From: Lachnospiraceae bacterium | GTDB lineage: Bacteria; Bacillota; Clostridia; Lachnospirales; Lachnospiraceae | Reading direction: 5' to 3' | Length of the DNA: 64,000 bases | Assembly: GCA_016281335.1 (NCBI GenBank) | Contig: JAEEIK010000111.1 | Coordinates: 1-64,000, forward strand | Shown here: one piece after another, positions 41,175 through 50,875 of the stretch | Layout: every line of letters begins with the position of its first letter | Numbering within the stretch: position 1 is the stretch's first letter | Program-made: the position numbers and the translations under genes | Notes under the pieces: generated by a model | Database searches by the model: none | What the model saw: the letters and a program-made list of their open reading frames with translations, nothing else | Told to the model about the DNA's origin: nothing

Positions 41175-43728
41175 AAAGCGACTTGCGGATGGATTTGATG
41201 AAAGTGATGACGGAGGTATATTTTGCGGCGTCAAGTTCGCGGCCGGAGTAGGCGGAGTAATTGACGGTGGCAGTCAGGTCTGAAAGTGCAGAAGGATCAG
41301 GAGCGGTATCTGCGGAAGCGGATGCCGCTTTTTTAATGATGTTTTCGATGTCCCTCGGAAGAGGGTTTTTGATGGTCAGCAGTTTCTTTGAACGAAGGAG
41401 TCTTAACAGGCGTTCGTATTCTACCAGCAGGGCTTCGTTGTAGAGGCCGCGTGAGGCATAGAGGGACTTTCTGATGATAAGGATGAGCTTCGCAAACGGA
41501 AGTCTCAGCAGCATCGCCAGTATCATTATTCCGAGAGTGATAAGGACGGGACGGAGTATGAAGTTCATGTTGCCTAAAGCGCCGGAGAGTGTTTTTGCAT
41601 CCGGCATGTTAATGTTGCTTACGGTGGTGTTAGAGTTGTCACCGGCGTTGCGCCTTGTCTGCTGCAGGAGGTCAAAGAAGCGGCTTAAGAAGGTGAGCCT
41701 GCTGTCAAAAAGTTCTCCCTCGGAAGGAGGAGTGGTCTCGAAAGGCAGCCAGCCGTAACCGTAAAGGTAGATTTCCGTCCAGGCATGGGCGGAACCGTCG
41801 GTCACCGTTACTTCTATAACACCGGCTTCGTCGGTTGCATCTTCTCCGCTTACCCAGGAACTTAAGTCGGAACTGAGCGCTTCGCCTTCGTCCATATCGC
41901 CGGGAGAAATATAGTAACCCTCGACGTATCTTGCAGGTATGCCGAGACGTCTGAAGATCAGCGTTGAAGAAGCGGCATAGTGGGCACAGAAGCCGCGGCG
42001 CTGGTCCAGCAGAAAATATTCGATCATATCACGGCCCCAGGGCGTGATACCAGGGGACATGGTATAACTGAAGTTGTCCATGAAATACTGTTTCAGCTTA
42101 TAAGCGGTATCAAGAGGATCGGAGACTTCGGCGAGACCGGCTTCTGCTATAAAGTTGTCTAATGCATCATATAAGCCTTCGGGTACCTGGAGATATACAT
42201 TCGATACCATATCTTCGTATTCCGGCGGGATCGAAGGATTGGTATGGAGTACGGCATCCGAGGAAAAGGGTATATAGAGCAGATCATAGCTGTCGGGCTC
42301 TCCCAGGGAATTATGAAGTATGTAGCGGTCTTCTTTGTCAAAGCGCTCGGCATTATCAATAAGACCGAAGCTGTCGGTGAAGTATTCCCGCGCACGCTTT
42401 TCCATTCCTTCAGTATAGCTTTTTTTTGAGTTTTCCCTGTTAGTGGTGCTGTAATAGGTATAGTAAGGGCTGTAGTCATATTCTGCGTCCGCATCCACAT
42501 TGTCGATATGCATGCGGCGGTATTCATCCTTACCCATATTTAAGAGGGGAGCGCATTCGTCTGCGGTCTTCAGATCTTCCTCAGACATCATGCGATATGC
42601 CGGATTGTCGGGATCGGAATGAGGAAGGAAGCGGGTATATACATCATTGTAGTATACGCCGGTGAAGGCTTTCAGATAGACACTGTCGCTTGCATCGGTG
42701 GCAAACTGTACGTAGAGATTGGGCTCGTAATCGGGGATCACGGTGCCGACACCGCCGAGTTTTCCTTTAGCCAGGCCGCCGGTGGAAGTATAGCGGCTTA
42801 AGAGGGAGGCCAGGCCGCCCTGCATTGCGGTTTTTACATATTCGTCAGTCCTGTCCTTTACTTTGTTGGATACCATACGGCCGTCAAAGTCTTTGGCAAA
42901 TATACTGCTGCATATGAGCATGAAAAGCGCAGAAAGTATCAGGCTGTATAAGGTGATGGTGAGCATGCCGCCGGAGCTGGCAAGATAGGTGAAGCTGTTT
43001 TTTTTGCGGCGGCGTTTGTGCTCAAACTGCTGCTCCTTACCGTGACGGTATGGAAGGGTATAATGACCGGAACGTCCGAGCACGGCCACGGTGATGTATA
43101 CGGCTATGAGCATCACCAGATAGTGCAGCGGCGGAATGATGTCAATGTAAAAGGCAACCTGCAGCGGCAGGAAGGTGACCAGAAAAGTGAGGGCGAGGCT
43201 CATGTAACCGGATATGGTAATGTTTAAAAGGATACAGAAGAACCAGCCCATAAACAGCATTGCGGCAGTGACGGTCAGGTAACGGTTGCTGATGAACTCC
43301 TCAGCTTCGCGGACCGAAGAAAGCCTGAAGTAATCGGAATATTTGTTGTAGACCTCATTCAGAAAGGCCTGGTAACCGGAGTTGACATAGAGGTACATGT
43401 ATATCGAAAAGAAGATAAAGCCTGCAAAAACCGCAAGGTATCCGATATAGAAAGTACCTTTGTTGTAATAAAGAAAAGCGGAGATAAAGGCCAGCACAAA
43501 GATGCCCAGGCCGACTGCGAGTTTGGAAAAGGGCAGATCGAAAGAGGTGACGACAGCGGCAAGCATGCCGTAGGCCGCCAGGAATATAAGTATGGCGCGC
43601 AAAAAGCACAGATAAAAACGGCCGGGCTGTTCCACGGGGCTGACAGCGGATAAGCCTGCTCCGTACAGTTCCAGTTCCTTTAGGTACTTCGGATCGGTTT
43701 TCTGTTTTTTCTTCTTTTCTTTTTTCAA
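41173..43728 (-). CDS. Membrane transglutaminase-like protein (TgpA-like)
   Basis: 851 residues. The N-terminal third has about seven transmembrane helices. A large extracytoplasmic part follows, with a transglutaminase core: catalytic Cys in RRGFCAHYAASSTLIFRRLG (near 579), His in AHAWTEIYL (near 646) and the third position in WLPFETTP (near 663). A further transmembrane helix (about 700-720) and a cytoplasmic C-terminal domain end the protein. This layout matches the TgpA/YebA family, which always travels with MoxR and DUF58 proteins, as here. It overlaps the DUF58 gene by 4 bp. Probably acts on the outside of the membrane in envelope assembly; substrate unknown. Confidence 0.88.
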   Translation of the reverse strand: MKKEKKKKQKTDPKYLKELELYGAGLSAVSPVEQPGRFYLCFLRAILIFLAAYGMLAAVVTSFDLPFSKLAVGLGIFVLAFISAFLYYNKGTFYIGYLAVFAGFIFFSIYMYLYVNSGYQAFLNEVYNKYSDYFRLSSVREAEEFISNRYLTVTAAMLFMGWFFCILLNITISGYMSLALTFLVTFLPLQVAFYIDIIPPLHYLVMLIAVYITVAVLGRSGHYTLPYRHGKEQQFEHKRRRKKNSFTYLASSGGMLTITLYSLILSALFMLICSSIFAKDFDGRMVSNKVKDRTDEYVKTAMQGGLASLLSRYTSTGGLAKGKLGGVGTVIPDYEPNLYVQFATDASDSVYLKAFTGVYYNDVYTRFLPHSDPDNPAYRMMSEEDLKTADECAPLLNMGKDEYRRMHIDNVDADAEYDYSPYYTYYSTTNRENSKKSYTEGMEKRAREYFTDSFGLIDNAERFDKEDRYILHNSLGEPDSYDLLYIPFSSDAVLHTNPSIPPEYEDMVSNVYLQVPEGLYDALDNFIAEAGLAEVSDPLDTAYKLKQYFMDNFSYTMSPGITPWGRDMIEYFLLDQRRGFCAHYAASSTLIFRRLGIPARYVEGYYISPGDMDEGEALSSDLSSWVSGEDATDEAGVIEVTVTDGSAHAWTEIYLYGYGWLPFETTPPSEGELFDSRLTFLSRFFDLLQQTRRNAGDNSNTTVSNINMPDAKTLSGALGNMNFILRPVLITLGIMILAMLLRLPFAKLILIIRKSLYASRGLYNEALLVEYERLLRLLRSKKLLTIKNPLPRDIENIIKKAASASADTAPDPSALSDLTATVNYSAYSGRELDAAKYTSVITFIKSIRKSL

Positions 43729-44744
43729 TCGTCAGACCTTTCGGGTATCAGCAGTTTGCCGCCGCTGATCCTTAAGACTCCGTACATCTCGGGATAGAGC
43801 GAAGAGAAGCGGTAATAGACTTCGCTTACTTCGCCTACGGGTTCGAGATAGAGTTTATAAAATGCTATATCCAGATCCGCGCGCGAAGATACTTTGACAA
43901 ATTCAAAATGATTGCCGTCATCGTGCCATATCGCAACCCGGAAACTTTCTTTCATGAACAGAAGGCTGTTAGCGGTTTTGTTGAATTCATTAATGCCTTC
44001 TTCAAGGGTTGAAGACTCCAGTTCGGGAAGTATCAGGAAATACAGGTCACTGGTGGTCTCATATTCTTTGACCATTATATCTATACTCCGGGCGGACTGT
44101 TTCCAGTGGATATCTTTGAGGCGGTCGCCCGGTCTGTATTCACGCAACTGTTTGATGTCGTTGGTCAGTTCGCCTTCCGCTGAGGGCTCGCTGTCTTCGC
44201 TTTCGACAGCGGCTTTCGGGAAGTAGGTATTTTCGAATCTCTCCTCGTCGGGTATCACCGGGATCATGACATTGATATCACTTTTTAATTCCCTGGTATA
44301 TAAATGCAGAAAATCGGTGACCAGAATACGTTCGATGCTTACCGAGAACATGCCTGCTTTCGTAACATCGAAGGGCAGGGAGAACTCTTTCTTTTTGCCG
44401 AGTTCCGCAGGTATCACTATCTCGGATACACCGGGGTTCGGATAATAGAGGTTTTCATACTTAAGCTCCACCAGGATGTTTAAGAGGGGAATAAGACCGG
44501 GATTGCGCACTCCAAGGGTATAACGGGCTATGCCGCCGGGGCACACGTTTACCTGCGGGCATTCAAGTGTTATCTCCAGACGTTTTGCAGCTATGTTCGT
44601 AAGGTAGATGGAAAGCGGAGGCAGTATGATGAACAGTATTATCAATACAGAGAGCAGAGACTGTCTGTAAAAAAGTACCCCGAGAAAAAATAAAAGGATA
44701 CACAGGATGTAAGTGATTATATATGGCAGATTGCGCAGCTTCAT
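43725..44744 (-). CDS. DUF58 domain protein
   Basis: 339 residues. Two N-terminal transmembrane helices (about 8-26 and 30-50), a beta-rich middle part, then the DUF58 signature LREYRPGDRLKDIHWKQSAR (about 198-217) followed by a von Willebrand-A-like segment (DLYFLILPELESSTLEEGI). DUF58 proteins work with MoxR ATPases. It is the middle gene of the moxR-DUF58-transglutaminase operon, 2 bp after moxR and overlapping the next gene. Confidence 0.9.
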   Translation of the reverse strand: MKLRNLPYIITYILCILLFFLGVLFYRQSLLSVLIILFIILPPLSIYLTNIAAKRLEITLECPQVNVCPGGIARYTLGVRNPGLIPLLNILVELKYENLYYPNPGVSEIVIPAELGKKKEFSLPFDVTKAGMFSVSIERILVTDFLHLYTRELKSDINVMIPVIPDEERFENTYFPKAAVESEDSEPSAEGELTNDIKQLREYRPGDRLKDIHWKQSARSIDIMVKEYETTSDLYFLILPELESSTLEEGINEFNKTANSLLFMKESFRVAIWHDDGNHFEFVKVSSRADLDIAFYKLYLEPVGEVSEVYYRFSSLYPEMYGVLRISGGKLLIPERSDD

Positions 44745-44746
44745 AC

Positions 44747-45673
44747 TCAGATCTTAGGTATCTTAACTTCTTTGAGAAGGTTATCTAGAGCCTGTGTGAC
44801 CGTAAGGCCGGCAGCCTTTGAACGGCTGTTTAAGCGGACCCTGTGATTGGCGATGCAGTGGAATACATCATGGATATCGGAAACCGTGACGTAATCCCTG
44901 CCCTCATAATATGCATAAGCGCGGGCCATGCGTGTCAGGGCTATGGAACCTCTGGGGCTTAAACCGAGAGCAAAGATATTGGCATCACGGCTGGCCTCGG
45001 TAAGCCGTACTACATAGTCATATATGCTCTCATCAATATGAAGGGCTTCAACTTCCTGCTGCATGCCGATCAGCTCATCGGAAGTGATGACTTCATTGAC
45101 GGACTTGAGATCCTTTGAGGAGTTGCCTTTCAAAATGTCGACTGCGCTTTCATGATCGGGGTAGCCTATGGAAAGGCAGACCATGAAGCGGTCCAGCTGG
45201 GATTCGGGAAGACGCTGGGTGCCTGAGGAACCGAAGGGATTCTGGGTAGCGATGACGAAGAAAGGTTCCGGAACTTCACGGGTCACGCCTTCTACAGTGA
45301 CATGTCTCTCTTCCATTACTTCAAGCAATGCAGACTGTGTCTTGGGTGAGGTGCGGTTTATCTCGTCTGCAAGGAAGAGGTTGGTATAGATGCTGCCTTC
45401 CTGGAATTTAAAGGAATTGCTCTCGCGGTCAAAGATGGAGAAACCCAGCAGATCCGAGGGCAGTACATCCGGTGTGAACTGGACTCTCCTGTACTTCATG
45501 GAAAGAGCTTTGCTTAAGGACAGGGCAAGGGTAGTCTTGCCGACACCCGGAATGTCTTCCAAAAGCACATGCCCACCGGCCAGGACAGCACATACGGTCA
45601 GACGTATGACCTCGTCCTTACCGTGGATAACTTTCTTTATCTCGTTTTCGACTAAGCGTGGTTTATCGCTCAT
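44747..45673 (-). CDS. MoxR family AAA+ ATPase
   Basis: About 308 residues. Walker A (LLEDIPGVGKTTLA), Walker B (NLFLADEINRTSPKTQSALL), sensor 1 (FFVIATQNPFGSSGTQRLPE) and sensor 2 (LGLSPRGSIALTRMARAYA) are all present. MoxR ATPases act as chaperones that mature or regulate partner complexes with DUF58/VWA proteins. The ATG at 45673 is preferred because TGAGGTG stands before it; a GTG two codons earlier is possible. First gene of a three-gene operon driven by a promoter at the edge of a large palindrome. Confidence 0.92.
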   Translation of the reverse strand: MSDKPRLVENEIKKVIHGKDEVIRLTVCAVLAGGHVLLEDIPGVGKTTLALSLSKALSMKYRRVQFTPDVLPSDLLGFSIFDRESNSFKFQEGSIYTNLFLADEINRTSPKTQSALLEVMEERHVTVEGVTREVPEPFFVIATQNPFGSSGTQRLPESQLDRFMVCLSIGYPDHESAVDILKGNSSKDLKSVNEVITSDELIGMQQEVEALHIDESIYDYVVRLTEASRDANIFALGLSPRGSIALTRMARAYAYYEGRDYVTVSDIHDVFHCIANHRVRLNSRSKAAGLTVTQALDNLLKEVKIPKI

Positions 45674-45701
45674 AGACACCTCACAATATTTTATTCATTG
45701 T

Positions 45702-45730
45702 ATTTTATAATAATATACGTTTAAGGTCAA
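45702..45730 (-). promoter_or_regulatory. Promoter of the moxR operon
   Basis: Minus strand TTGACC (45730-45725), 17-bp spacer, TAAAAT (45707-45702). The -35 hexamer overlaps the outer end of the palindrome at 45728. Confidence 0.7.
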
Positions 45731-45831
45731 TCAGGGGGACGGTTCCTCGGTTGAAAATTTCTGATTTTCAACCGAGGAACCGTCCCCCTGATTGACAACC
45801 GAGGAACCGTCCCCCTGATTGCCCCCGATTG
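45728..45831. repeat. Palindrome with 31-bp perfect stem plus partial third arm
   Basis: Arms at 45728-45758 and 45764-45794 are perfect inverted copies (core GGGGACGGTTCCTCGGTTG) with a 5-nt loop. A direct copy of 25 bp of the right arm follows at 45797-45821 and a 10-bp fragment at 45822-45831. This resembles extragenic palindromes with a GGGACGGTTC core that I know from many Firmicutes. No transposase gene is present. Confidence 0.9.
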
Positions 45832-45857
45832 AAAAACAAAACAGCCTGTGGTAAAAT
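45829..45857 (+). promoter_or_regulatory. Promoter of the GGDEF-EAL gene
   Basis: TTGAAA (45829-45834), 17-bp spacer, TAAAAT (45852-45857). The first bases of the -35 hexamer come from the end of the palindromic repeat. Confidence 0.6.
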
Positions 45858-45894
45858 ATATTGAATATTTTTGCTTACATAAAGGACAGGAAAA

Positions 45895-48171
45895 GTGGGA
45901 AAATACAGAAGAAGGAACAGAGGTTCAAGAGTGGTTATGTATGCCGGAGGCATAGCTTTATTGCTGTGCATCTGTTTCTGCATCTCTTTGTTCATATACC
46001 TTAAAGGTGAATATACCGATCTTGCCTGCGATGAGTTCTGCGATCAGCATATCAGCGCCGGTGAAGAACTGGGAAGGCATATCTATTCCCTTGCCTATGA
46101 TATGCGCGGCGGAGTAAGGGATCTCGGACGTCTGTACGGAAGGAACTTTGAAGAACGCCTGGATACTGTCACAAATGAACTTGTGGAGTTTGAATCTTTC
46201 AGCCATATCTTCTATCTGGGAAGTGACGGTATGTTCTATGGTGATAAGGGCACGAAGGTGCCCGAAAATCCCGAATATATTGAAAAAGCATATGCGGAAC
46301 TGGAAGGGCTTGATTATGAAGGTGATGACATATATGTTGGAATGAGGCTGTCAGCGATCGGCAGTCAGGCGGAACCGAGGATCATGATAGTTACGCCGGT
46401 GTACAGCAATAACGGTATCAGAGGTTATATTACCGGAATTGTCGATACCGACAGGCTGTTTGGCTCACCTCTTTTCGATTATCAGAAAACCAGGGGCAAA
46501 TGCTTTGTGGTGGATTCGGAAGGAAAAATACTGGCCGAAACGGCGTCCATATCTAATGAGGATACAGAATCCTTCAGAGAATCGGTGCTGAAAATATGCC
46601 GTGATACCGAGGAGAACAGAAATGCGTTAGCAGGCATAAGATATGCGCTGAATAATAATGAGAGCGGCTATGTGGTGGTAAAGACAAAGCAGGGGCTGGA
46701 GATGCAGATCAATTTCTGCCCGGTGGCAAATGTACCGAAGCTCAGTTACCTTTGCTGCTATACCCCGGGACTTCAGGATGAAATGTTCAGACCCATGCTG
46801 TTCTGGAGCGTACTGGCCTGCATATTCATCATGGTGCTGATGATCATATGTCTGCTGATGGTCTGGGCAAACGCAAAACGCATAAACATGACAGTGGAGA
46901 AGCTGGCCTATGAGGATCCTGTGACCAAGGGCAAGAACCTCAGCTATTTCAGGGAATTTGCTTTGGATACAATGGTAAAATCGCCTGATACCCCGTATGC
47001 GATCTACAGGTTCGATATCTCCAATTTCAGATATATCAACGAATCCTACGGACATATCAGGGCTGATTACATACTTGAATCATGCATAAGAAATTTTGAG
47101 GAGATATTCTCGGATAAGGAACTCTGTGTCAGGATGAACTCCGATCAGTTCCTTGCTCTTGTGATCAATGATGCCACGCTGGAAAAGCGGAAGAATGAGT
47201 TCAGGGCAGCGGTAAATGCGGATACAAGAAGCAGGAATATCAAATATCCGATACGTTTCAAGACAGGTATCTATATTGTAAAGAAGAACGATCATGATAT
47301 AGATACCATGATCGATCATGCCAATGTTGCGAGGAAATCCGTAAGCCAGGATACCAAAGATCTGCAGGCAACATACAGCGAGAAGATCGTAGATAACATG
47401 CGTAAGATAGACAGGATAGAGTCGCTGATGCACAAGGCTCTTACCGAACTTGAATTCAAAGTATATCTGCAGCCCAAGTGGGATATAGTGAATGACCGCG
47501 TCTGCGGAGCGGAAGCATTGGTAAGGTGGTGCAGACCTGACGGTACCATTATCCCTCCCGATAATTTCATTCCCATCTTCGAGAATAACGGTTTTGTGGA
47601 ACAGCTGGATTTCTATATGCTGGAGTCCGTGTGTTCATTACTTAAGGACACCATGGAAAAAGGCGGAAAGGTGCATGCGGTATCGGTAAACCAGTCGCGT
47701 CTTTTGCTTCACAGTCCCGATTACGTGGAAAACGTGACTTCCATTATTAAAGAATATGAGATACCGCCCGAACTGATAGAGCTGGAAATTACCGAGACCG
47801 TTTTTGAAAACGGCAGGGAAGATATGATACGAATAGTCGGAGAATTAAAGCAGCTGGGCGTAAGAGTTGCCATGGATGATTTCGGCTCGGGTTATTCTTC
47901 ACTGAATGTGCTGAAGGATGTTCCCTTTGATGTGATAAAGATCGACAGGGAGTTCTTTGCAGGCGCTGCCGACAACGAGGAAGCGGGCGTCATTTTAAGA
48001 AAGATAGTTGACATGGTCAATGAACTCGGCAAGCAGGTTGTCTGCGAAGGCGTGGAATATGCGGAACAGGTGGAACTGCTTCGTAATATGGGCTGCAGCT
48101 GTGTTCAGGGATACTTTTATTCAAAGCCCATACCCGCTCCGGAATTTATCGAAAGGTATTATAAGGCTTAA
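45895..48171 (+). CDS. Membrane GGDEF-EAL protein, probable c-di-GMP phosphodiesterase
   Basis: 758 residues. Transmembrane helices at about 13-34 and 298-322 enclose an external sensor domain (dCache-like: IFYLGSDGMFYGDKG, IMIVTPVYSNNGIRGYITGIVD). Next is a degenerate GGDEF domain (about 335-490) in which the active site reads NSDQF, so no cyclase activity is expected. The C-terminal EAL domain (about 505-750) is intact: GAEALVRW, ITETVFENG, MDDFGSGYSSLN, DVIKIDREF and VCEGVEYAEQ. It should therefore degrade c-di-GMP in response to an external signal. The start is GTG at 45895, preceded by AAAGGACAGG. queH begins right after its stop. Confidence 0.9.
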   Translation: MGKYRRRNRGSRVVMYAGGIALLLCICFCISLFIYLKGEYTDLACDEFCDQHISAGEELGRHIYSLAYDMRGGVRDLGRLYGRNFEERLDTVTNELVEFESFSHIFYLGSDGMFYGDKGTKVPENPEYIEKAYAELEGLDYEGDDIYVGMRLSAIGSQAEPRIMIVTPVYSNNGIRGYITGIVDTDRLFGSPLFDYQKTRGKCFVVDSEGKILAETASISNEDTESFRESVLKICRDTEENRNALAGIRYALNNNESGYVVVKTKQGLEMQINFCPVANVPKLSYLCCYTPGLQDEMFRPMLFWSVLACIFIMVLMIICLLMVWANAKRINMTVEKLAYEDPVTKGKNLSYFREFALDTMVKSPDTPYAIYRFDISNFRYINESYGHIRADYILESCIRNFEEIFSDKELCVRMNSDQFLALVINDATLEKRKNEFRAAVNADTRSRNIKYPIRFKTGIYIVKKNDHDIDTMIDHANVARKSVSQDTKDLQATYSEKIVDNMRKIDRIESLMHKALTELEFKVYLQPKWDIVNDRVCGAEALVRWCRPDGTIIPPDNFIPIFENNGFVEQLDFYMLESVCSLLKDTMEKGGKVHAVSVNQSRLLLHSPDYVENVTSIIKEYEIPPELIELEITETVFENGREDMIRIVGELKQLGVRVAMDDFGSGYSSLNVLKDVPFDVIKIDREFFAGAADNEEAGVILRKIVDMVNELGKQVVCEGVEYAEQVELLRNMGCSCVQGYFYSKPIPAPEFIERYYKA

Positions 48172-48834
48172 ATGAGCGACGAGGAAATGCTGCAGCTTAA
48201 GAAAGAGGATTACCAGGGAAAGCTGGACAGACTGATCGCGGCCTACGGGGGAGAAAGACGGCCCAGGCTGCTTCTGCATTCCTGCTGCGCGCCCTGCTCA
48301 AGCTACTGCCTGGAATACCTGCTTCCATATTTTGATATTACGTTGTATTATTATAATCCGAATATTACAGAGAAAGCGGAGTATGTCCACAGGGTAGCCG
48401 AGGTAAAGCGGCTGGCGGAAGAACTGCATAAGGACAGCGGATACCTTGCTAAAGTCAAAGAGGGTGAGTATGAGCCGGCGCGCTTTCTGGAAGCGGTAAG
48501 AGGCTACGAAGACCAGCCGGAAGGCGCCTTGAGATGTATTAAGTGTTTCAGGCTGCGGCTTGCCAAAACGGCCGAATATGCTGCGAATAACGGGTACGAA
48601 CTGTTTTCGACCACGCTTACGATATCTCCGCTTAAGAATGCGGCGGCGCTCAATGCCATAGGTCAGGAGCAGGCGGCGATTTACAAAACGGAATTCATGC
48701 CGTCCGATTTTAAAAAGAAGAACGGCTACAAGAGAAGTATAGAGCTTAGCAAAAAGTACGGGCTGTACAGGCAGGATTACTGCGGCTGTGCTTTCAGCAA
48801 AGCGGAAAGGGAAAGGCAGAAAAAGGAATTATGA
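48172..48834 (+). CDS. queH: Epoxyqueuosine reductase QueH
   Basis: 220 residues. Reduces epoxyqueuosine to queuosine in tRNA, the non-cobalamin alternative to QueG. Family cysteines are present: LLLHSCCAPCSSYCLEYL (Cys38, Cys39, Cys42), ALRCIKCFRLRL (Cys122, Cys125) and a late QDYCGCAFS. The CCxxC and CxxC groups bind the iron-sulfur cluster and a second metal. ATG directly follows the TAA of the GGDEF-EAL gene, and the end overlaps argS by 4 bp. Confidence 0.93.
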   Translation: MSDEEMLQLKKEDYQGKLDRLIAAYGGERRPRLLLHSCCAPCSSYCLEYLLPYFDITLYYYNPNITEKAEYVHRVAEVKRLAEELHKDSGYLAKVKEGEYEPARFLEAVRGYEDQPEGALRCIKCFRLRLAKTAEYAANNGYELFSTTLTISPLKNAAALNAIGQEQAAIYKTEFMPSDFKKKNGYKRSIELSKKYGLYRQDYCGCAFSKAERERQKKEL

Positions 48835-50642
48835 AAAAGTTTTTGGATGCTATCTCGGAGGAGATGAAAAAAGCATTTGAGGAGGCGGGGTATGACCGTG
48901 AACTGGGAAGGGTAAATATAAGCAATCGTCCCGACCTGTGTGAATACCAGTGCAACGGGGCCATGGCAGGCGCAAAGAAATACGGAAAGAAGCCCATCGA
49001 TATCGCAAATGAGGTGGCTGAGAAGCTGAAGGATTCCAAGGCCTTCTCGTCGGCGGAAGCGGTGATGCCCGGCTTTCTTAATCTGAAGCTGGACGACGCT
49101 TTCCTTACGGAATATGTGAATGCCCAGATGAAAGAGGAAAAGTACGGCGTGGAAGCGCCTGAGAAGGCGCAGAAGATAGTCATAGATTACGGTGGGGCCA
49201 ATGTGGCCAAGCCGCTGCATGTGGGTCATCTGCGTCCGGCCATAATCGGTGAGAGCATAAAGAGGATAGCGCGCTATGCGGGACATGAGGTGATCGGCGA
49301 TGTGCATCTCGGAGACTGGGGCATGCCCATGGGACAGGTGATCACAGAGATTGCGGAGCGTCAGCCTGAGCTTGCATATTTTGATGAGAACTATGAAGGA
49401 GATTATCCTACGGAGCCTCCTTTTACGATCTCCGATCTGGAAGAGATATATCCCACCGCATCGGGAAAATGCAAGACAGATGAAGAGTTTAAGAAGAAGT
49501 GCCTTAAGGCAGTGTACGATCTGCAGCACGGAAGACGCGGATATCTGGCTCTGTGGCATCATATAATGGATGTATCGGTAAAGGATCTTAAGCGCAACTA
49601 TGGAAATCTTGATGTGTATTTTGATCTGTGGATGGGCGAATCCGATGTAAACGATATGATACCCGATATGGTGGAGAAAATGAAAGCCGACGGCTATGCT
49701 CATATCTCCGAAGGGGCTCTTGTTGTGGATGTACGTGAGGACAGCGATAAAAAAGAACTGCCGCCCTGCATCGTGGTAAAGAGCGACGGCTCTTTCAATT
49801 ATGATACTACGGATCTGGCAACGATACTGTGGAGAGAGAACGAGATAGGTCCGGATCATATTATTTATATTACGGACAAACGCCAGGAACTGCATTTTAC
49901 CCTGGCCTTCCGTTGCGCGCGTAAATGCGGGCTTGCAAAAGAAGGAACGGTTCTCGAATTCATCGGAAACGGTACTATTAACGGTGCCGACGGACATCCT
50001 TTTAAGACCCGTGACGGCGGCGTGCCGAGACTTGAATATCTGATCAGGGATATCGAAGAGCGCATGCTCAAGAGAATACGTGAGAACGAAGAGTCAAGAG
50101 GAGAGACACCGCTTTCAGAAGAGGAGGCAAGAGCTACTGCAAAGATCACTGCTTTGGCAGCGCTTAAATACGGCGATCTTTCCAACCAGGCGGCTAAGGA
50201 TTATATCTTTGATGTGGAGAAATTCACTGCTTCGGAAGGTGATACCGGACCTTATATCCTTTATACCATGAGCCGTATCAAATCCATACTCAGAAAATAT
50301 CTGGGGGCAGCAGAGGGAGATTATTCACCCGTTAACATGAAAGCTTTGGAAGGCTTAAGCTGTAACGTTCCGGATTCCGTTCATGCCAAGGAGATAATGA
50401 AGGATATTGCGATGTTCCCGCAGATGGTGGAGGATGCGTTCAGTGAAAGGGCACCGCACAAGGTATGTTCATACCTCTTCGGACTTGCAAATGACGTGAA
50501 TTCATTCTATCATGATACCAGGATACTCACCGAAGAAGATGCGGATAAAAAGAACGGCTATATAGCGCTTATCAGGGATGCCTTAAAACTCTTTGAAGCA
50601 GGCATAGAAATGCTTGGTTTTTCGGCGCCTGAACATATGTAA
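48831..50642 (+). CDS. argS: Arginyl-tRNA synthetase
   Basis: 603 residues, class I. The N-terminal additional domain (1-110) is followed by the catalytic domain with HVGH at 130-133 (GGANVAKPLHVGHLR), the insertion and anticodon-binding helices, and the C-terminal ASEGDTGPYILYTMSRI tRNA-contact segment. As in many ArgS, no clear KMSKS is seen. It charges tRNA-Arg. The ATG overlaps the queH stop, so translation is coupled. Confidence 0.96.
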   Translation: MKKFLDAISEEMKKAFEEAGYDRELGRVNISNRPDLCEYQCNGAMAGAKKYGKKPIDIANEVAEKLKDSKAFSSAEAVMPGFLNLKLDDAFLTEYVNAQMKEEKYGVEAPEKAQKIVIDYGGANVAKPLHVGHLRPAIIGESIKRIARYAGHEVIGDVHLGDWGMPMGQVITEIAERQPELAYFDENYEGDYPTEPPFTISDLEEIYPTASGKCKTDEEFKKKCLKAVYDLQHGRRGYLALWHHIMDVSVKDLKRNYGNLDVYFDLWMGESDVNDMIPDMVEKMKADGYAHISEGALVVDVREDSDKKELPPCIVVKSDGSFNYDTTDLATILWRENEIGPDHIIYITDKRQELHFTLAFRCARKCGLAKEGTVLEFIGNGTINGADGHPFKTRDGGVPRLEYLIRDIEERMLKRIRENEESRGETPLSEEEARATAKITALAALKYGDLSNQAAKDYIFDVEKFTASEGDTGPYILYTMSRIKSILRKYLGAAEGDYSPVNMKALEGLSCNVPDSVHAKEIMKDIAMFPQMVEDAFSERAPHKVCSYLFGLANDVNSFYHDTRILTEEDADKKNGYIALIRDALKLFEAGIEMLGFSAPEHM

Positions 50643-50667
50643 TTACTATAACGAAAGGACAAGAACG

Positions 50668-50859
50668 ATGGAAAAAGTATTTTTGGAAGTAGCTGAGAAT
50701 CAGTATGATCTGGAGGCTGTAGAAGCAAAGGTCAAAGCAGACCTTAAGAAGAAGAGCCGTGCTGCGATCAAGGATCTGAAGATCTATATCAAACCCGAGG
50801 ACGGTAAGGCATATTATACGGCTAATGAAGATAAGATTTCAGGAGACGTAAACCTTTAA
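50668..50859 (+). CDS. Small DUF6465-like protein
   Basis: 63 residues, soluble and charged. MEKVFLEVAENQYDLEAVEAKVKADLKK... with YIKPEDGKAYYTAN near the end resembles the DUF6465 family seen in Lachnospiraceae, from memory. CGAAAGGACAAG precedes the ATG at 50668. It lies 25 bp after argS and ends just before a strong terminator-like hairpin. Function unknown. Confidence 0.75.
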   Translation: MEKVFLEVAENQYDLEAVEAKVKADLKKKSRAAIKDLKIYIKPEDGKAYYTANEDKISGDVNL

Positions 50860-50875
50860 GGCAGACAGCGCGGGA

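Noticed and set aside
45728-45831. Insertion sequence ends or an integrated mobile element.
   Set aside because: No transposase or target duplication; arms are separated by only 5 nt, as in an extragenic palindrome.
48777-49997. Minus-strand frame of 406 codons opposite argS.
   Set aside because: It is antisense to a clear arginyl-tRNA synthetase, has no family features, and is a shadow of its codon pattern.
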